Shown one piece after another: positions 55,541 to 64,000 of a stretch of DNA of 64,000 nucleotides. Location: NCBI RefSeq assembly GCF_021601625.1, contig NZ_BQHR01000015.1:1-64000 (forward strand), read 5' to 3'. Position 1 is the first letter of the stretch. Each line of letters starts with the position of its first letter. The notes under the pieces were generated by a model. The model saw only the letters and a list, made by a program, of their open reading frames with translations, ran no database searches and had not been told where the DNA came from. This DNA comes from Pseudomonas paraglycinae (lineage in GTDB: Bacteria > Pseudomonadota > Gammaproteobacteria > Pseudomonadales > Pseudomonadaceae). The position numbers and the translations under genes are program-made.

Positions 55541-55570
55541 AACGCCGCTCATCGAGCGGCGTTTTTTTAT
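55541..55570. terminator. bidirectional intrinsic terminator between katG and pepN
   Basis: A-tract, stem ACGCCGCT / AGCGGCGT with a 5-nt loop, then a run of seven T. It works for katG rightward and for pepN leftward. Confidence 0.9.
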
Positions 55571-55585
55571 TGCCCTGAAACAGCG

Positions 55586-58243
55586 TCAAGCAAGGCTTTT
55601 GCTGACCACTTCATACACATCACTGGACAACTGACCGGACGCCAGAATCCGCTCCAGCTCCGCCTTCATCAGCGCCTGACGAGCGCCGTCATACTTGCGC
55701 CAGCGCGTCAGCGGCGCCAATTGACGCGACGCGATCTGCGGGTTGAAGCCGTTCAGTTCGATCACCAGATCCGCCAGGAAGCGATAACCCGAACCGTCCG
55801 CCGCGTGGAAGTTGATCAGGTTCTGTCCGGCGAACGCACCGACCAGCGCACGCACCTTGTTCGGGTTCTTGATGTTGAACGCCGGGTGCTGCATCAATGC
55901 CTTCACACGTTCCAGACCGCCCGGCAAGGTGCTGCCGGCCTGCACGCTGAACCACTGATCCATGACCAGCGGATTGTCCTTGAAGTGCTCGGCGAAACTG
56001 GCCAGCGCGGTCGCTTTCTGCTCGTCGAACGGCGAGTTGACCAGCACCGCCAGCGCGGTCAGGCGCTCGGTCATGTTGTCGCAGCTGTCGAACTGTTCCA
56101 GCGTTGCCGCCAGCACTTCCGGCTTGCCGCTGAGCATCAGGTACGACAGCGCGATGTTCTGCAACGCGCGACGGGCGAAGTGCTCGGCCTCGGCCACGTA
56201 CGGGGTTTGCTTCGACAGGTCGCGGTTGGCCTGATAACGCAGCCACAGCGCCTCGAACAGATTGTCCGCCAGTTGCTGACGAGCGAATTCGCGGGCGGTG
56301 TGGATCGCGTCCACGTCGGCGACTTCGCTGATTTCGGTCAGGTAGGCTTCGCTTGGCAGCGAGAGCATTTCCGCGACCATCGCCTGATCCAGCGACTCGT
56401 CCGACAGCACGGTGCGCAGCGCGGAAACCAGACGTGGGTCGAGCACCAGGCTTTCGCCGTTCTGCTGCTGGCCGATCAACTCTTGCAGCACCTGCACCGA
56501 CAGTTGCTGGCCGGCATCCCAACGATTGAAACCATCGGTGTCATGCTGCATCAGGAACATCAGCTGATCGCGGTTGTACGGGAAGCTCAGTTTCACCGGC
56601 GCCGAGAAGCCACGCAGCAACGACGGCAGCGGCTGTTCGGCGATGTCGACGAAGGTGAACGTCTGCTCAGCTTCGGTCACCGAGATCACTCGGCTAGTGC
56701 CTTGGGCCGAGGCTTCGCCGGCCAGACGCAGGGCAATCTCGTTGCCCTGGCTGTCGAGCAGGCCCAATTCGACCGGAATCACGAACGGCAGCTTTTCAAC
56801 CTTGTCCGGGGTTTCCGGGCAGCTCTGGCGGAAGGTCAGGCTGTAGGTTTTCGCGGCGGCGTCGTAAGACTCGCTCACCGCCAGACGCGGTGTGCCGGCC
56901 TGGCTGTACCAGCGCTTGAACTGGGTCAGGTCGACGCCGTTGGCATCTTCCATGGCCTTGATGAAGTCATCGCAGGTCACGGCCTGGCCGTCGTGGCGTT
57001 CAAAGTACAGGTCGCTGCCTTTGCGGAAGCCTTCGGCGCCCAGCAGGGTGTGGATCATGCCGACCACTTCCGAGCCCTTTTCGTACACGGTCAGGGTGTA
57101 GAAGTTGGAAATCTCGATGAAGCTGTCCGGGCGCACGGCGTGGGCCATGGGACCCGCATCTTCGGCGAACTGGTGGGTACGCAGGTACGCCACGTCCTGA
57201 ATGCGCTTGACCGTGGCCGAGTTCATGTCAGAGGAGAAACCGGCATCGCGGAACACCGTGAAGCCTTCCTTGAGCGACAGCTGGAACCAGTCGCGGCAGG
57301 TCACGCGGTTGCCCGACCAGTTGTGGAAGTATTCGTGAGCGACGATCGCTTCAACGCGCTGGTGCGCGGCGTCGGTAGCGGTTTCGGCACGGGCCAGCAC
57401 GGCGCTGGAGTTGAAGATGTTGAGGCCCTTGTTCTCCATCGCGCCCATGTTGAAGTCGTTCACGGCGACGATCATGAAGATGTCCAGATCGTACTCGCGA
57501 CCGTAGACCTCTTCGTCCCAGCGCATCGACTTCTTCAGGCTGTTCATGGCGTGCTGGCACTTGTCGATGTTTTCCGGCTCGACGTAGATGCGCAGCGCCA
57601 CGTTGCGGTTGGTCATGGTGGTGAAGCTGTCTTCAACGCACCACAAGTCACCGGCCACCAGCGCAAACAGGTACGCCGGTTTCATGAACGGGTCTTCCCA
57701 GGTCGCCCAGTGTCGGCCGTCTTCGCCGGGGCCGCTGGCGATCGGGTTGCCGTTGGACAGCAGCACCGGATAGCTGTGCTGCTCGGCGACCACGGTGGTG
57801 GTGAACTTGCTCATCACGTCCGGGCGGTCGAGGTAATAGGTAATCTTGCGGAAGCCTTCGGCCTCGCACTGGGTGCAGAACATCGTGCCGGACTTGTACA
57901 GGCCTTCCAGTGCGGTGTTGGTTTCCGGGTGGATCCTGACGCTGGTGTCGACCGTGAAGGTTTCGCTGGCCGGTTGCAGGGTCAGGTGGTTTTCAGTCAG
58001 TTGGTAATCGCTCGCGCTCAGTTCCTGGTCTGCCAGGGTCACCGAGAGCAATTCCAGCTGCTGGCCATCGAGCACCAGCGGCGGCAGGCCCGGGCCACGG
58101 GCCGGGTTGCGGCGCATCACCAGTTGCGCGTGGACCAGACTGTGGTCCTCGAACAACTCGAAGGTCAGGTGTGTTTCATCGATCAGGTACTCGGGCGCCT
58201 GATAGTCCTTCAGGTAAATCATCTTCGGTTGTTCGGTGCGCAT
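55586..58243 (-). CDS. pepN: aminopeptidase N
   Basis: Zinc metallopeptidase of the M1 family, 885 residues (E. coli PepN is 870), which removes N-terminal residues from peptides in the cytoplasm. The substrate-anchoring GAMENKG (near residue 268) and the zinc motif HEYFHNW with the downstream glutamate in LKEGFTVF (about 303-327) are intact. DUF3458-type C-terminal helical domains follow. ATG 58,243. A 10-nt gap separates it from the upstream DUF2797 gene, so the genes from nadK to pepN may be one leftward transcript. Confidence 0.96.
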   Translation of the reverse strand: MRTEQPKMIYLKDYQAPEYLIDETHLTFELFEDHSLVHAQLVMRRNPARGPGLPPLVLDGQQLELLSVTLADQELSASDYQLTENHLTLQPASETFTVDTSVRIHPETNTALEGLYKSGTMFCTQCEAEGFRKITYYLDRPDVMSKFTTTVVAEQHSYPVLLSNGNPIASGPGEDGRHWATWEDPFMKPAYLFALVAGDLWCVEDSFTTMTNRNVALRIYVEPENIDKCQHAMNSLKKSMRWDEEVYGREYDLDIFMIVAVNDFNMGAMENKGLNIFNSSAVLARAETATDAAHQRVEAIVAHEYFHNWSGNRVTCRDWFQLSLKEGFTVFRDAGFSSDMNSATVKRIQDVAYLRTHQFAEDAGPMAHAVRPDSFIEISNFYTLTVYEKGSEVVGMIHTLLGAEGFRKGSDLYFERHDGQAVTCDDFIKAMEDANGVDLTQFKRWYSQAGTPRLAVSESYDAAAKTYSLTFRQSCPETPDKVEKLPFVIPVELGLLDSQGNEIALRLAGEASAQGTSRVISVTEAEQTFTFVDIAEQPLPSLLRGFSAPVKLSFPYNRDQLMFLMQHDTDGFNRWDAGQQLSVQVLQELIGQQQNGESLVLDPRLVSALRTVLSDESLDQAMVAEMLSLPSEAYLTEISEVADVDAIHTAREFARQQLADNLFEALWLRYQANRDLSKQTPYVAEAEHFARRALQNIALSYLMLSGKPEVLAATLEQFDSCDNMTERLTALAVLVNSPFDEQKATALASFAEHFKDNPLVMDQWFSVQAGSTLPGGLERVKALMQHPAFNIKNPNKVRALVGAFAGQNLINFHAADGSGYRFLADLVIELNGFNPQIASRQLAPLTRWRKYDGARQALMKAELERILASGQLSSDVYEVVSKSLA

Positions 58244-58253
58244 GCTGAAGTCC

Positions 58254-59084
58254 TTATTGATGCACGGCGAGCTGATAGGCCGTGTACTTGCGAATGTTGA
58301 TCACGCCGGTGTCGAAGATCAGGTACTGGCCCTTGATCCCCAGCAGCGTGCCTTCGGCAATCGGGTTCTTGTCCAGGTTGAAGCTGACGATCTTGGCCGG
58401 GTACTGCTCGACCGGGTAGCGGATTTCCAACGGCTCGACATCGGCAATTGTCTGAATGGCCTGGAGACCGAATCGCTCCTGCAAACCTTGCAGACCCGGG
58501 GCGCAGCTTTCGAACAGTTGATCGCGCACCTGCGCCAGATCCACCGCCGCCGCGTCGCCTTTGAGCAAGGCGCGCCAGTTGGTCTTGTCTGCCACCTGAC
58601 TGCGGAACAGGTCTTCGACGAAACCCGACTGCTGCCGCGTGGACACGCGCATGATCGGCAACGCCTGACTGGCGCCCTGGTCGAGCCAGCGGGTCGGCAA
58701 CTGGGTGGCGCGGGTGATGCCGACCTTGATCCCCGACGAATTGGCCAGGTAGACGACGTGGTCGGTCATGCAGAACTTCTCGCCCCACTCCGGCTCACGG
58801 CAGGTGCCGGCCTCGAAGTGGCAGCGCTCCGGGCTCATGATGCAGATGTCGCACTGAGCCAGTTTGGTCATGCACGGGTAGCAGTAACCCTGACTGAAAC
58901 TGGTCTTGGTCCTGCGCCCGCAATGGGTGCAGTGAATCGCCCCCAGGTATTCCAGACGCACCGTGCTGCCGATCAACGGGTTGACCGGCACCTCGACGTC
59001 ATCCAGACGAAACGCGTACTGCACGTTCGGCCCGTCCAGGCGCGCCGACATTTTGCTGATTGCACCGCGGCCGATCTCGATCAA
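58254..59084 (-). CDS. DUF2797 protein: Cys-rich with a GIY-YIG-like segment
   Basis: Protein of about 276 residues of unknown function. The middle holds a dense cysteine cluster (CTHCGRR, then YCYPCM, CDICIM, ERCHF, TCREPEWGEKFC; about residues 55-108) that looks like two zinc-ribbon-type sites. It is followed by VVYLANSSGIKVGITRATQ and RWLDQGA (about 112-140), which resembles the Y-x-x / K-x-G-x-T-x-x-R pattern of the GIY-YIG/T5orf172 nuclease fold. The start is uncertain: TTG 59,084 overlaps the DUF1315 stop (TTGA) and gives MIEIGRGAISKM, while ATG 59,051 gives a shorter form. Tight coupling with DUF1315 suggests co-expression. Confidence 0.8.
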   Translation of the reverse strand: MIEIGRGAISKMSARLDGPNVQYAFRLDDVEVPVNPLIGSTVRLEYLGAIHCTHCGRRTKTSFSQGYCYPCMTKLAQCDICIMSPERCHFEAGTCREPEWGEKFCMTDHVVYLANSSGIKVGITRATQLPTRWLDQGASQALPIMRVSTRQQSGFVEDLFRSQVADKTNWRALLKGDAAAVDLAQVRDQLFESCAPGLQGLQERFGLQAIQTIADVEPLEIRYPVEQYPAKIVSFNLDKNPIAEGTLLGIKGQYLIFDTGVINIRKYTAYQLAVHQ

Positions 59085-59341
59085 TGGATGGCGTCCGACT
59101 TGAACAGGATGTTCGGCACTTCGATCGACTTCGACGCACATTCCTGCGGGCCCATGTAACCGGTGCGCTCTTCCTCGGGCAGGTTCTGCATTTCCCAGGC
59201 GATCATCGCCTGCAACGACAGTTCACGCTGTTCGGCGGTGAGCTTGCCACCGTCGGACCATTTGCCGATCTCTACGGCCAGTTTCAGGCTCTGGTAGATG
59301 TCGGGGGTGATGTTCTTGATCAAATCGTTAAAAGAGGACAT
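59081..59341 (-). CDS. DUF1315 (YeaC-like) small protein
   Basis: Protein of 86 residues, helical and acidic (MSSFNDLIKNITPDIYQSLK at the N-terminus; YMGPQECASKS in the C-terminal part). It matches the small DUF1315 family, whose function is unknown. No signal or membrane segment. Its TGA overlaps the candidate TTG start of the DUF2797 gene. Lies 30 nt downstream of glpG. Confidence 0.85.
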   Translation of the reverse strand: MSSFNDLIKNITPDIYQSLKLAVEIGKWSDGGKLTAEQRELSLQAMIAWEMQNLPEEERTGYMGPQECASKSIEVPNILFKSDAIH

Positions 59342-59371
59342 CAGGGTCTCCGTGCTCTTTATTCAAAAAAT

Positions 59372-60241
59372 TCAGGCGGCCAGTTTACGGCGGTTGTACA
59401 AACCGCCCAACAAACCGGTGAAGCATCCGATGAGTAACCCGCTGACGTGGGCAGCGTTGGCGATTTCGCCGAAACCGATCATCGAGATCAGCCCGGACAT
59501 GCAGATCACCAGCCACACCAGCATCATCACCAGCACGCCGCGCGGCAGGCGATAGGCCGGGTTCGGCGCCAGCAACTGGAAGATCCAGCAGTGACCGAGC
59601 AATCCGTAAAGTACGCCGGACAGGCCGCCGAACAGGCTCGGGCCGCCCCACGCGAACTGCGCATAGTTGGAAACGAGGCCGAACAGCAGCGTCAGGCCGA
59701 TCAGGTTGACGCTGCCCTGGCGCGACTCGATGCGCCGCCCCAGCTCCCAGTACCACATGCCGTTCATGGCCAGGTGCAGGATGCCGAAGTGGATCAGCAT
59801 CGGCGTAAACAGGCGCCACCACTGCCCTGCCGCCAGGCTGTCGGCCAGCGGTGTGAAGTGGATGTAGTCGCCTACCACGCGGAAATCGAGGAAGGTCAGC
59901 CAACGCATGGTGTCGAGGTTATCGCCAAGGAACGTCAATCCGCCGACGATCAGGCTCAGCAGCAGAATGAACCCGGTGGCCTTGGCATGTTTCAGTTGCT
60001 CGGCGAAGCTCGGGCGCTTGAGCGTCGGCGCCGCCGGAATTTCCAGTTGCTGATCCGGGTCGCCCGCCGGGAAACGCTCGTACAGCGAACGTACGTCGTC
60101 GCTGATTTCCGAGGGCACCCACAACACCTGCTCGCCCGCCTCTTCACTGACGCGATGAGGCACTTGCATGCGTTGCAGCAGTTTGACGAACCCACTCAGG
60201 TCCGCCGCCAACGGCACACGCAAGACGGCTATGGTACTCAT
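59372..60241 (-). CDS. glpG: GlpG-type rhomboid intramembrane serine protease
   Basis: Protein of 289 residues. An N-terminal cytoplasmic domain (about 1-85) contains MQVPHRVSEEAGEQVLWVPS, as in GlpG. Six membrane helices follow. The catalytic serine is in GGLSGVLYGLLGH (near residue 196) and the histidine in ANAAHVSGLLIG (near 265). The first-loop WRLFTPMLIHFGILHLAMN motif is also present. It cleaves membrane proteins within the bilayer; substrates are unknown. The ATG overlaps the stop of the metallophosphatase gene. Confidence 0.93.
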   Translation of the reverse strand: MSTIAVLRVPLAADLSGFVKLLQRMQVPHRVSEEAGEQVLWVPSEISDDVRSLYERFPAGDPDQQLEIPAAPTLKRPSFAEQLKHAKATGFILLLSLIVGGLTFLGDNLDTMRWLTFLDFRVVGDYIHFTPLADSLAAGQWWRLFTPMLIHFGILHLAMNGMWYWELGRRIESRQGSVNLIGLTLLFGLVSNYAQFAWGGPSLFGGLSGVLYGLLGHCWIFQLLAPNPAYRLPRGVLVMMLVWLVICMSGLISMIGFGEIANAAHVSGLLIGCFTGLLGGLYNRRKLAA

Positions 60242-61209
60242 CGCAGCACCTCCGGCCGCTCGACGTCGACCCAGACAAATTTATGCGGATCGAGGCGGGT
60301 TTCCTGATCCAGACGATAGGCCACCAGTTTGCCGTACAGCACCGCGCTGTAATCCAGACACGCGAGGTTCGGCCGGATCGGCGCCGGTTTGCCGCTGCGC
60401 CAGTAGTGGCCGACGAACAGCAACGGCTCATCGACGCCGTAGCGCAGCAGGGAATTCTTTTCGCTGGAGGTCAGCGGCTTTTGCGCCACCGGTTCCGGCA
60501 ATGCATCGGGTTGGAACACTATGTCGCCGTAGGTTTGCGGGTCGTCTTCCCAGAACTTGGTGCGGAAGAACGAGCGCACCAGGCCATCGCCGCTGGTCAT
60601 GGTCAGGCCATCCGGCAGGCGCATGTCGGTGCCGCGCAGCAGGCGGTCGAACACGGTGCAGGCGAAACTGCCCGGCACGGCCGAGGCCTGGAGGAAGTGC
60701 TCATCGATGCAGCCATCGGGGAACAGCGCGCGCAGTGGCTCGATCAATCCGGCATCCCAGCAGGCATGCACCACGCGGAAACGTCCGGCGTCGACGAACA
60801 GCGGCAGTTGGTAGAACCACTGCTGGAAATCGTGCCAGTCGCCCGGATGGTTTTCGAATTGGGTCAGGGTTTCATGCAGCAAACGGGCGTGGCGCGGCGT
60901 GTGTTCACGGACGAATTGCTTGCCGCTGCCGGGAGGCGCCGGAGTGCTCCAGCCGAGGGCATTGAATTCGTGGTTGCCCATGATGCACAACGCCTGACCG
61001 GCTTCGACCATGTCGTGAACGATGTGCAACGCCTCGCGAATCCGCGGGCCACGGTCGATGATGTCGCCGACAAACACGGCCATGCGCGATGGATGTCGCC
61101 AGACCCCGCCCTGCTTGTGGTAACCGAGACGGTCCAGCAGGTGTTCCAGGGTCAGGGCGCATCCGTGCACGTCACCAATCAGGTCATAACTGCGCGCGGG
61201 ATCGAGCAT
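60238..61209 (-). CDS. calcineurin-type metallophosphatase
   Basis: Protein of 323 residues with PPP-family metal-binding motifs in order: GDVHGC (near 12), GDIIDRGP (near 48) and GNHEFN (near 78), with VVHACWD (near 170) as a later histidine motif. It resembles bacterial serine/threonine or bis(5'-nucleosyl)-tetraphosphatase-like enzymes, but the substrate is not determinable. The ATG overlaps the nadK stop, and its end overlaps the glpG start by 4 nt, so nadK, this gene and glpG form a tightly coupled run. Confidence 0.88.
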   Translation of the reverse strand: MLDPARSYDLIGDVHGCALTLEHLLDRLGYHKQGGVWRHPSRMAVFVGDIIDRGPRIREALHIVHDMVEAGQALCIMGNHEFNALGWSTPAPPGSGKQFVREHTPRHARLLHETLTQFENHPGDWHDFQQWFYQLPLFVDAGRFRVVHACWDAGLIEPLRALFPDGCIDEHFLQASAVPGSFACTVFDRLLRGTDMRLPDGLTMTSGDGLVRSFFRTKFWEDDPQTYGDIVFQPDALPEPVAQKPLTSSEKNSLLRYGVDEPLLFVGHYWRSGKPAPIRPNLACLDYSAVLYGKLVAYRLDQETRLDPHKFVWVDVERPEVLR

Positions 61210-62099
61210 CAGTCGCCTCCACCACCCAACTTGCTGCCCCAGCCGAGCTTGGTCCGGCAGACTTCGTAGTAGTTGTGGTCGAGCGGATGGATCAGCCGCA
61301 GCTTCTGCGCTTTCTTGCTGACGGTGATGGTGTCGCCCGGCGCGCAGGTGAAGTGGTTCTGCCCGTCGCAGGAGACCTGCGGGTAGATCTGCATATCTTT
61401 GGACACGACGATTTTCAGCTCACTGTTGCCATCGACCACGATCGGTCTGCCCGACAAGGTATGGGGGTACATCGGCACAATCACAATAGCGTCAAGCTTG
61501 GGGTGCATGATCGGGCCGCCGGCAGACAGCGCGTACGCGGTGGAACCGGTCGGGGTCGACACGATCAGGCCGTCGGCCTTCTGGCTGCAGACAAACTGGC
61601 CATCGATGTACAGCTCGAACTCGATCATCCGCGTCGATTTGCCCGGGTGCAGCACCACGTCGTTCAGCGCATCGCCCTGGCCGATGGCCTCGGCGTGGCG
61701 ACGGACTTCGGCTTGCAGCAGGAAGCGGTTTTCCACCAGATAATGGCCGTCGAGCACTTCGGCGACCTTGATTTCCAGCTCGTCGGGGCGGATGTCGGTG
61801 AGAAAGCCGAGGCTGCCACGGTTGATCCCGAGCACCGGAATGTTGTGCTTGGCCAGGGCCCGCGCGGCGCCGAGCAGGCTGCCGTCACCGCCGACCACGA
61901 TGACCATGTCGCAGACTTCGCCGAGCATCTTGCGTGACGAAGTTTGCAGGCCATGGCCCGGCAGGACTTCGGCAATGGTGTCTTCGAGAATCACGTGCAG
62001 GTGACGATCGAGCAGGAAGCGTTTCAGTCGGCGGACGGTATCCAGCACCTGGGAGCTGCCCAGGCGACCGATGATGCCGATATTACGAAATTGCTCCAT
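61209..62099 (-). CDS. nadK: NAD kinase
   Basis: Cytoplasmic enzyme of 296 residues that phosphorylates NAD to NADP. The diagnostic GGDGSLLGAARAL (near residue 71), GINRGSLGFLTDI (near 94) and PTGSTAYALSAGGP (near 182) are all present. ATG 62,099 is chosen because MEQFRNIGIIGRLG is the family N-terminus; an extension of 12 codons is possible but lacks support. First gene of the leftward run, divergent from DUF1853 across 115 bp. Confidence 0.96.
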   Translation of the reverse strand: MEQFRNIGIIGRLGSSQVLDTVRRLKRFLLDRHLHVILEDTIAEVLPGHGLQTSSRKMLGEVCDMVIVVGGDGSLLGAARALAKHNIPVLGINRGSLGFLTDIRPDELEIKVAEVLDGHYLVENRFLLQAEVRRHAEAIGQGDALNDVVLHPGKSTRMIEFELYIDGQFVCSQKADGLIVSTPTGSTAYALSAGGPIMHPKLDAIVIVPMYPHTLSGRPIVVDGNSELKIVVSKDMQIYPQVSCDGQNHFTCAPGDTITVSKKAQKLRLIHPLDHNYYEVCRTKLGWGSKLGGGGD

Positions 62100-62214
62100 G
62101 GGACTCCTGCGGGGGACTGAGACGGCGAAAAGCACGATTATGGGCGAAAGCGCCGGATAGACAAAATCCTTTCAGCCCCGAGGATGCGCCGGTGTTTGAG
62201 GCTATGCTCGCAAG

Positions 62215-63165
62215 ATGATCCTATTTCCCGATTTGCTTCAGCTGCCCCACCAGTTACGCCACCCCGAGGTGCGCGATCTGGCGTGGGTGATCCTCGCCCC
62301 GCCGATGCTCGCCGCAACCCCATGGCCGCAGCGCCATCCGCTGGCGGGCAGCGACTGGGTCGGCGACCCCGAGCGCCTGGAACACTGGCTGCGCCAGCTC
62401 GACCGCGACAGTTACGGCCTGCTGCACTGGCTGTCCCAGGCCCGCACCCGGCGCCTGGGCCTGTATTACGAGCGGTTGTGGCAATTTGCGGTGAAACACG
62501 CGCCGGGCATCGAACTGATCGCCGCCAACCTGCCGATCCGCCGCGAAGGCCACACCCTCGGCGAGCTGGACATGCTGCTGCGCGATCGCGACGGCGTGCA
62601 CCACCTGGAACTGGCCATCAAGCTCTACCTCGGCCCGCAGAACGGCGACGGTCATGATCCGGCGTCGTGGCTGGGGCCGGGCTGTCATGATCGACTGGAT
62701 CGCAAACTGGCGCACCTGAGCGAACATCAGCTGCCGATCTCCGCGCGCCCGGAAAGCCGCGAAGTGCTGGCGGCGCTGGATGTCAGGTCGTTCAGCGCGC
62801 AACTGTGGCTGGGCGGATACTTGCTGTATCCGTGGCCCGGTCAGTCCGTGCCGCCCAGCGGCGCCCACCCGCAGCATTTGCGTGGCAGTTGGCTGCATCA
62901 GAAAGACTGGCCGGCGTTTGTCGCCCAGCGCCCGGACGGACGCTGGCAACCCCTGCCCCGCCACGCCTGGCTGGCGCCGGCGCACTACCCGGCGGACCAG
63001 ACCTGGAGCAACGGGCACTTGCAGGCCTGGCTCGATGAACTCGAACCGCTGGCCCCGGCGCAACTGATGGTGCGCCTGACCGAAAATGCCCGGGGCGAGT
63101 GGGAAGAAGCCGAGCGGCTGTTTCTGGTGTCGGATCTGTGGCCGAACGTGCCGGGGCAGAATTAA
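62215..63165 (+). CDS. DUF1853 family protein
   Basis: Protein of 316 residues of unknown function. The central block [20 protein letters not shown] followed by KLYLG (about residues 120-145) has the D...E-x-x-x-K layout of a PD-(D/E)XK-like core, followed by a conserved [11 protein letters not shown] segment. A tryptophan-rich C-terminal half (about 195-300) follows. No membrane segment or signal. A nuclease activity is only an inference. It ends 4 nt inside the convergent arsB-type gene. ATG 62,215. Confidence 0.82.
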   Translation: MILFPDLLQLPHQLRHPEVRDLAWVILAPPMLAATPWPQRHPLAGSDWVGDPERLEHWLRQLDRDSYGLLHWLSQARTRRLGLYYERLWQFAVKHAPGIELIAANLPIRREGHTLGELDMLLRDRDGVHHLELAIKLYLGPQNGDGHDPASWLGPGCHDRLDRKLAHLSEHQLPISARPESREVLAALDVRSFSAQLWLGGYLLYPWPGQSVPPSGAHPQHLRGSWLHQKDWPAFVAQRPDGRWQPLPRHAWLAPAHYPADQTWSNGHLQAWLDELEPLAPAQLMVRLTENARGEWEEAERLFLVSDLWPNVPGQN

Positions 63166-64000
63166 ACCGACAACCGCACCGCCAGTGCGGCCAGCGTCAC
63201 CAGCAACACCGGCACCGTCAGTACGATCCCGACCTTGAAGTAATAACCCCAGCCGATCCGGATGTTCTTGCGCTCCAGCACATGCAGCCAGAGCAAGGTC
63301 GCGAGACTGCCGATCGGGGTGATTTTCGGCCCCAGGTCACTGCCGATCACGTTGGCGTAGATCATCGCCTCCTTCACCACACCGCTGGCCTGACTGGCAT
63401 CGATCGACAGCAAGCCGACCAGCACCGTCGGCAGGTTGTTCATGATCGATGACAACAAGGCCGTCAGCACCCCGGTGCCCATCGCCGCACCCCATACGCC
63501 GTGAACGGCGAACACATCGAGCCACCCGGCCAGATAATCGGTGAGCCCGGCATTGCGCAGTCCGTAGACCACCAGGTACATGCCGAGCGAGAAAATCACG
63601 ATCTGCCACGGCGCCTCTTTCATGACTTTGCGCGTCGAGATCTTGTGCCCGCGCGCAGCAATCGCCAGCAACAGCGCCGCGCACACCGCCGAGATCGCGC
63701 TGATCGGAATCCCCAGCGGCTCCAGCGCGAAACAGCCGATCAACAAAATCACCAACACCGCCCAACCGGCGGAGAACGTGGCTTTGTCGTGAATGGCGGT
63801 TTCCGGGTGTTCAAGCTGTTCCGGGTCGTAAGCCTTGGGAATGTCGCGGCGGAAGAACCACAGCAGCATGCCCAGCGTGGCCGCGACGCTGACAAAGTTG
63901 ACCGGCACCATCACCGCCGCATAGCGGTTAAAACCGATGTGGAAAAAGTCGGCCGAGACGATGTTCACCAGATTCGACACCACCAGCGGCAGGCTCGCGG
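63162..64000 (-). CDS. arsB: ArsB-type arsenite efflux pump (C-terminal part)
   Basis: The visible 279 residues are the C-terminal part of a polytopic membrane transporter of the ArsB/NhaD ion-transporter superfamily; the N-terminus lies beyond the window. Landmarks are [12 protein letters not shown] at the left of the fragment, [29 protein letters not shown] and [20 protein letters not shown], which match ArsB. ArsB exports arsenite or antimonite across the inner membrane, alone or with an ArsA ATPase. Roughly the first 150 residues are missing. Whether arsR and arsC lie next to it cannot be seen. Confidence 0.85.
   Translation of the reverse strand, partial: ASLPLVVSNLVNIVSADFFHIGFNRYAAVMVPVNFVSVAATLGMLLWFFRRDIPKAYDPEQLEHPETAIHDKATFSAGWAVLVILLIGCFALEPLGIPISAISAVCAALLLAIAARGHKISTRKVMKEAPWQIVIFSLGMYLVVYGLRNAGLTDYLAGWLDVFAVHGVWGAAMGTGVLTALLSSIMNNLPTVLVGLLSIDASQASGVVKEAMIYANVIGSDLGPKITPIGSLATLLWLHVLERKNIRIGWGYYFKVGIVLTVPVLLVTLAALAVRLSV

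Noticed and set aside
62254-63063. Long minus-strand frame opposite the DUF1853 gene
   Set aside because: Complete overlap with a well-supported conserved gene, and its composition is that of a shadow frame.

Overview
The window looks like chromosomal DNA of a Pseudomonas of the fluorescens complex. It has high GC content, the usual Pseudomonas housekeeping order (pepN, DUF2797, DUF1315, glpG, metallophosphatase, nadK), glcDEF, katG, and above all a lipopeptide synthetase locus of the type confined to this group. No tRNA, CRISPR array, phage or insertion sequence was seen. An rRNA operon starts just outside the left edge: its two promoters and the beginning of its leader lie at about 1-340 on the minus strand.

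Layout. 1-9,342: rrn promoters, a threonine dehydratase with a divergent AraC regulator, a YghU-type glutathione transferase, a DUF2269 / saccharopine-dehydrogenase-like pair, the glycolate oxidase operon glcDEF and a small hypothetical gene. 9,594-44,260: a complete cyclic lipopeptide cluster. It contains three NRPS genes on the minus strand (A 35,084-41,503, B 21,900-34,898, C 13,603-21,903), the macA/macB export genes downstream of C, a LuxR-type regulator at each end, and a NodT-type outer-membrane channel beyond the A-side regulator. 44,412-52,923: a copper-chaperone pair (SCO1/SenC and PCu(A)C), an Ohr/OsmC protein, an orphan ABC substrate-binding protein, a membrane di-iron hydroxylase, an LtaS-like sulfatase-fold membrane enzyme and a ZnuD-like TonB receptor behind a Zur box. 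53,250-64,000: katG, pepN, DUF2797, DUF1315, glpG, a metallophosphatase, nadK, DUF1853 and the C-terminal part of an ArsB-type pump.

The NRPS cluster has 2 + 4 + 2 = 8 modules, begins with a lipo-initiating C domain and ends in tandem thioesterases. Specificity codes read directly from the A domains give Leu - acidic (Asp or Glu) - Thr - Leu - Leu - Gln - Leu - Ile/Val. The first six residues should be D, because each of the next six C domains has the dual condensation/epimerisation signature. This is the architecture of the bananamide family of eight-residue lipopeptides. The product would be a 3-hydroxyacyl octapeptide, probably closed between Thr3 and residue 8, and exported by MacA-MacB-NodT.

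The most informative observations are these: near-perfect Rsm (RsmA/RsmE) binding motifs sitting on the ribosome-binding sites of both LuxR genes; the unresolved Asp/Glu code of module 2; a sharply bounded 1.45-kb repeat between modules 4 and 5 that records A-domain core exchange; a hairpin-rich gap between NRPS A and B, in contrast to the GTGA overlap of B and C; and a palindromic Zur box before the TonB receptor. I did not find a clearly new kind of system. The least understood genes are the Cys-rich, GIY-YIG-like DUF2797 protein and the nuclease-fold-like DUF1853 protein.
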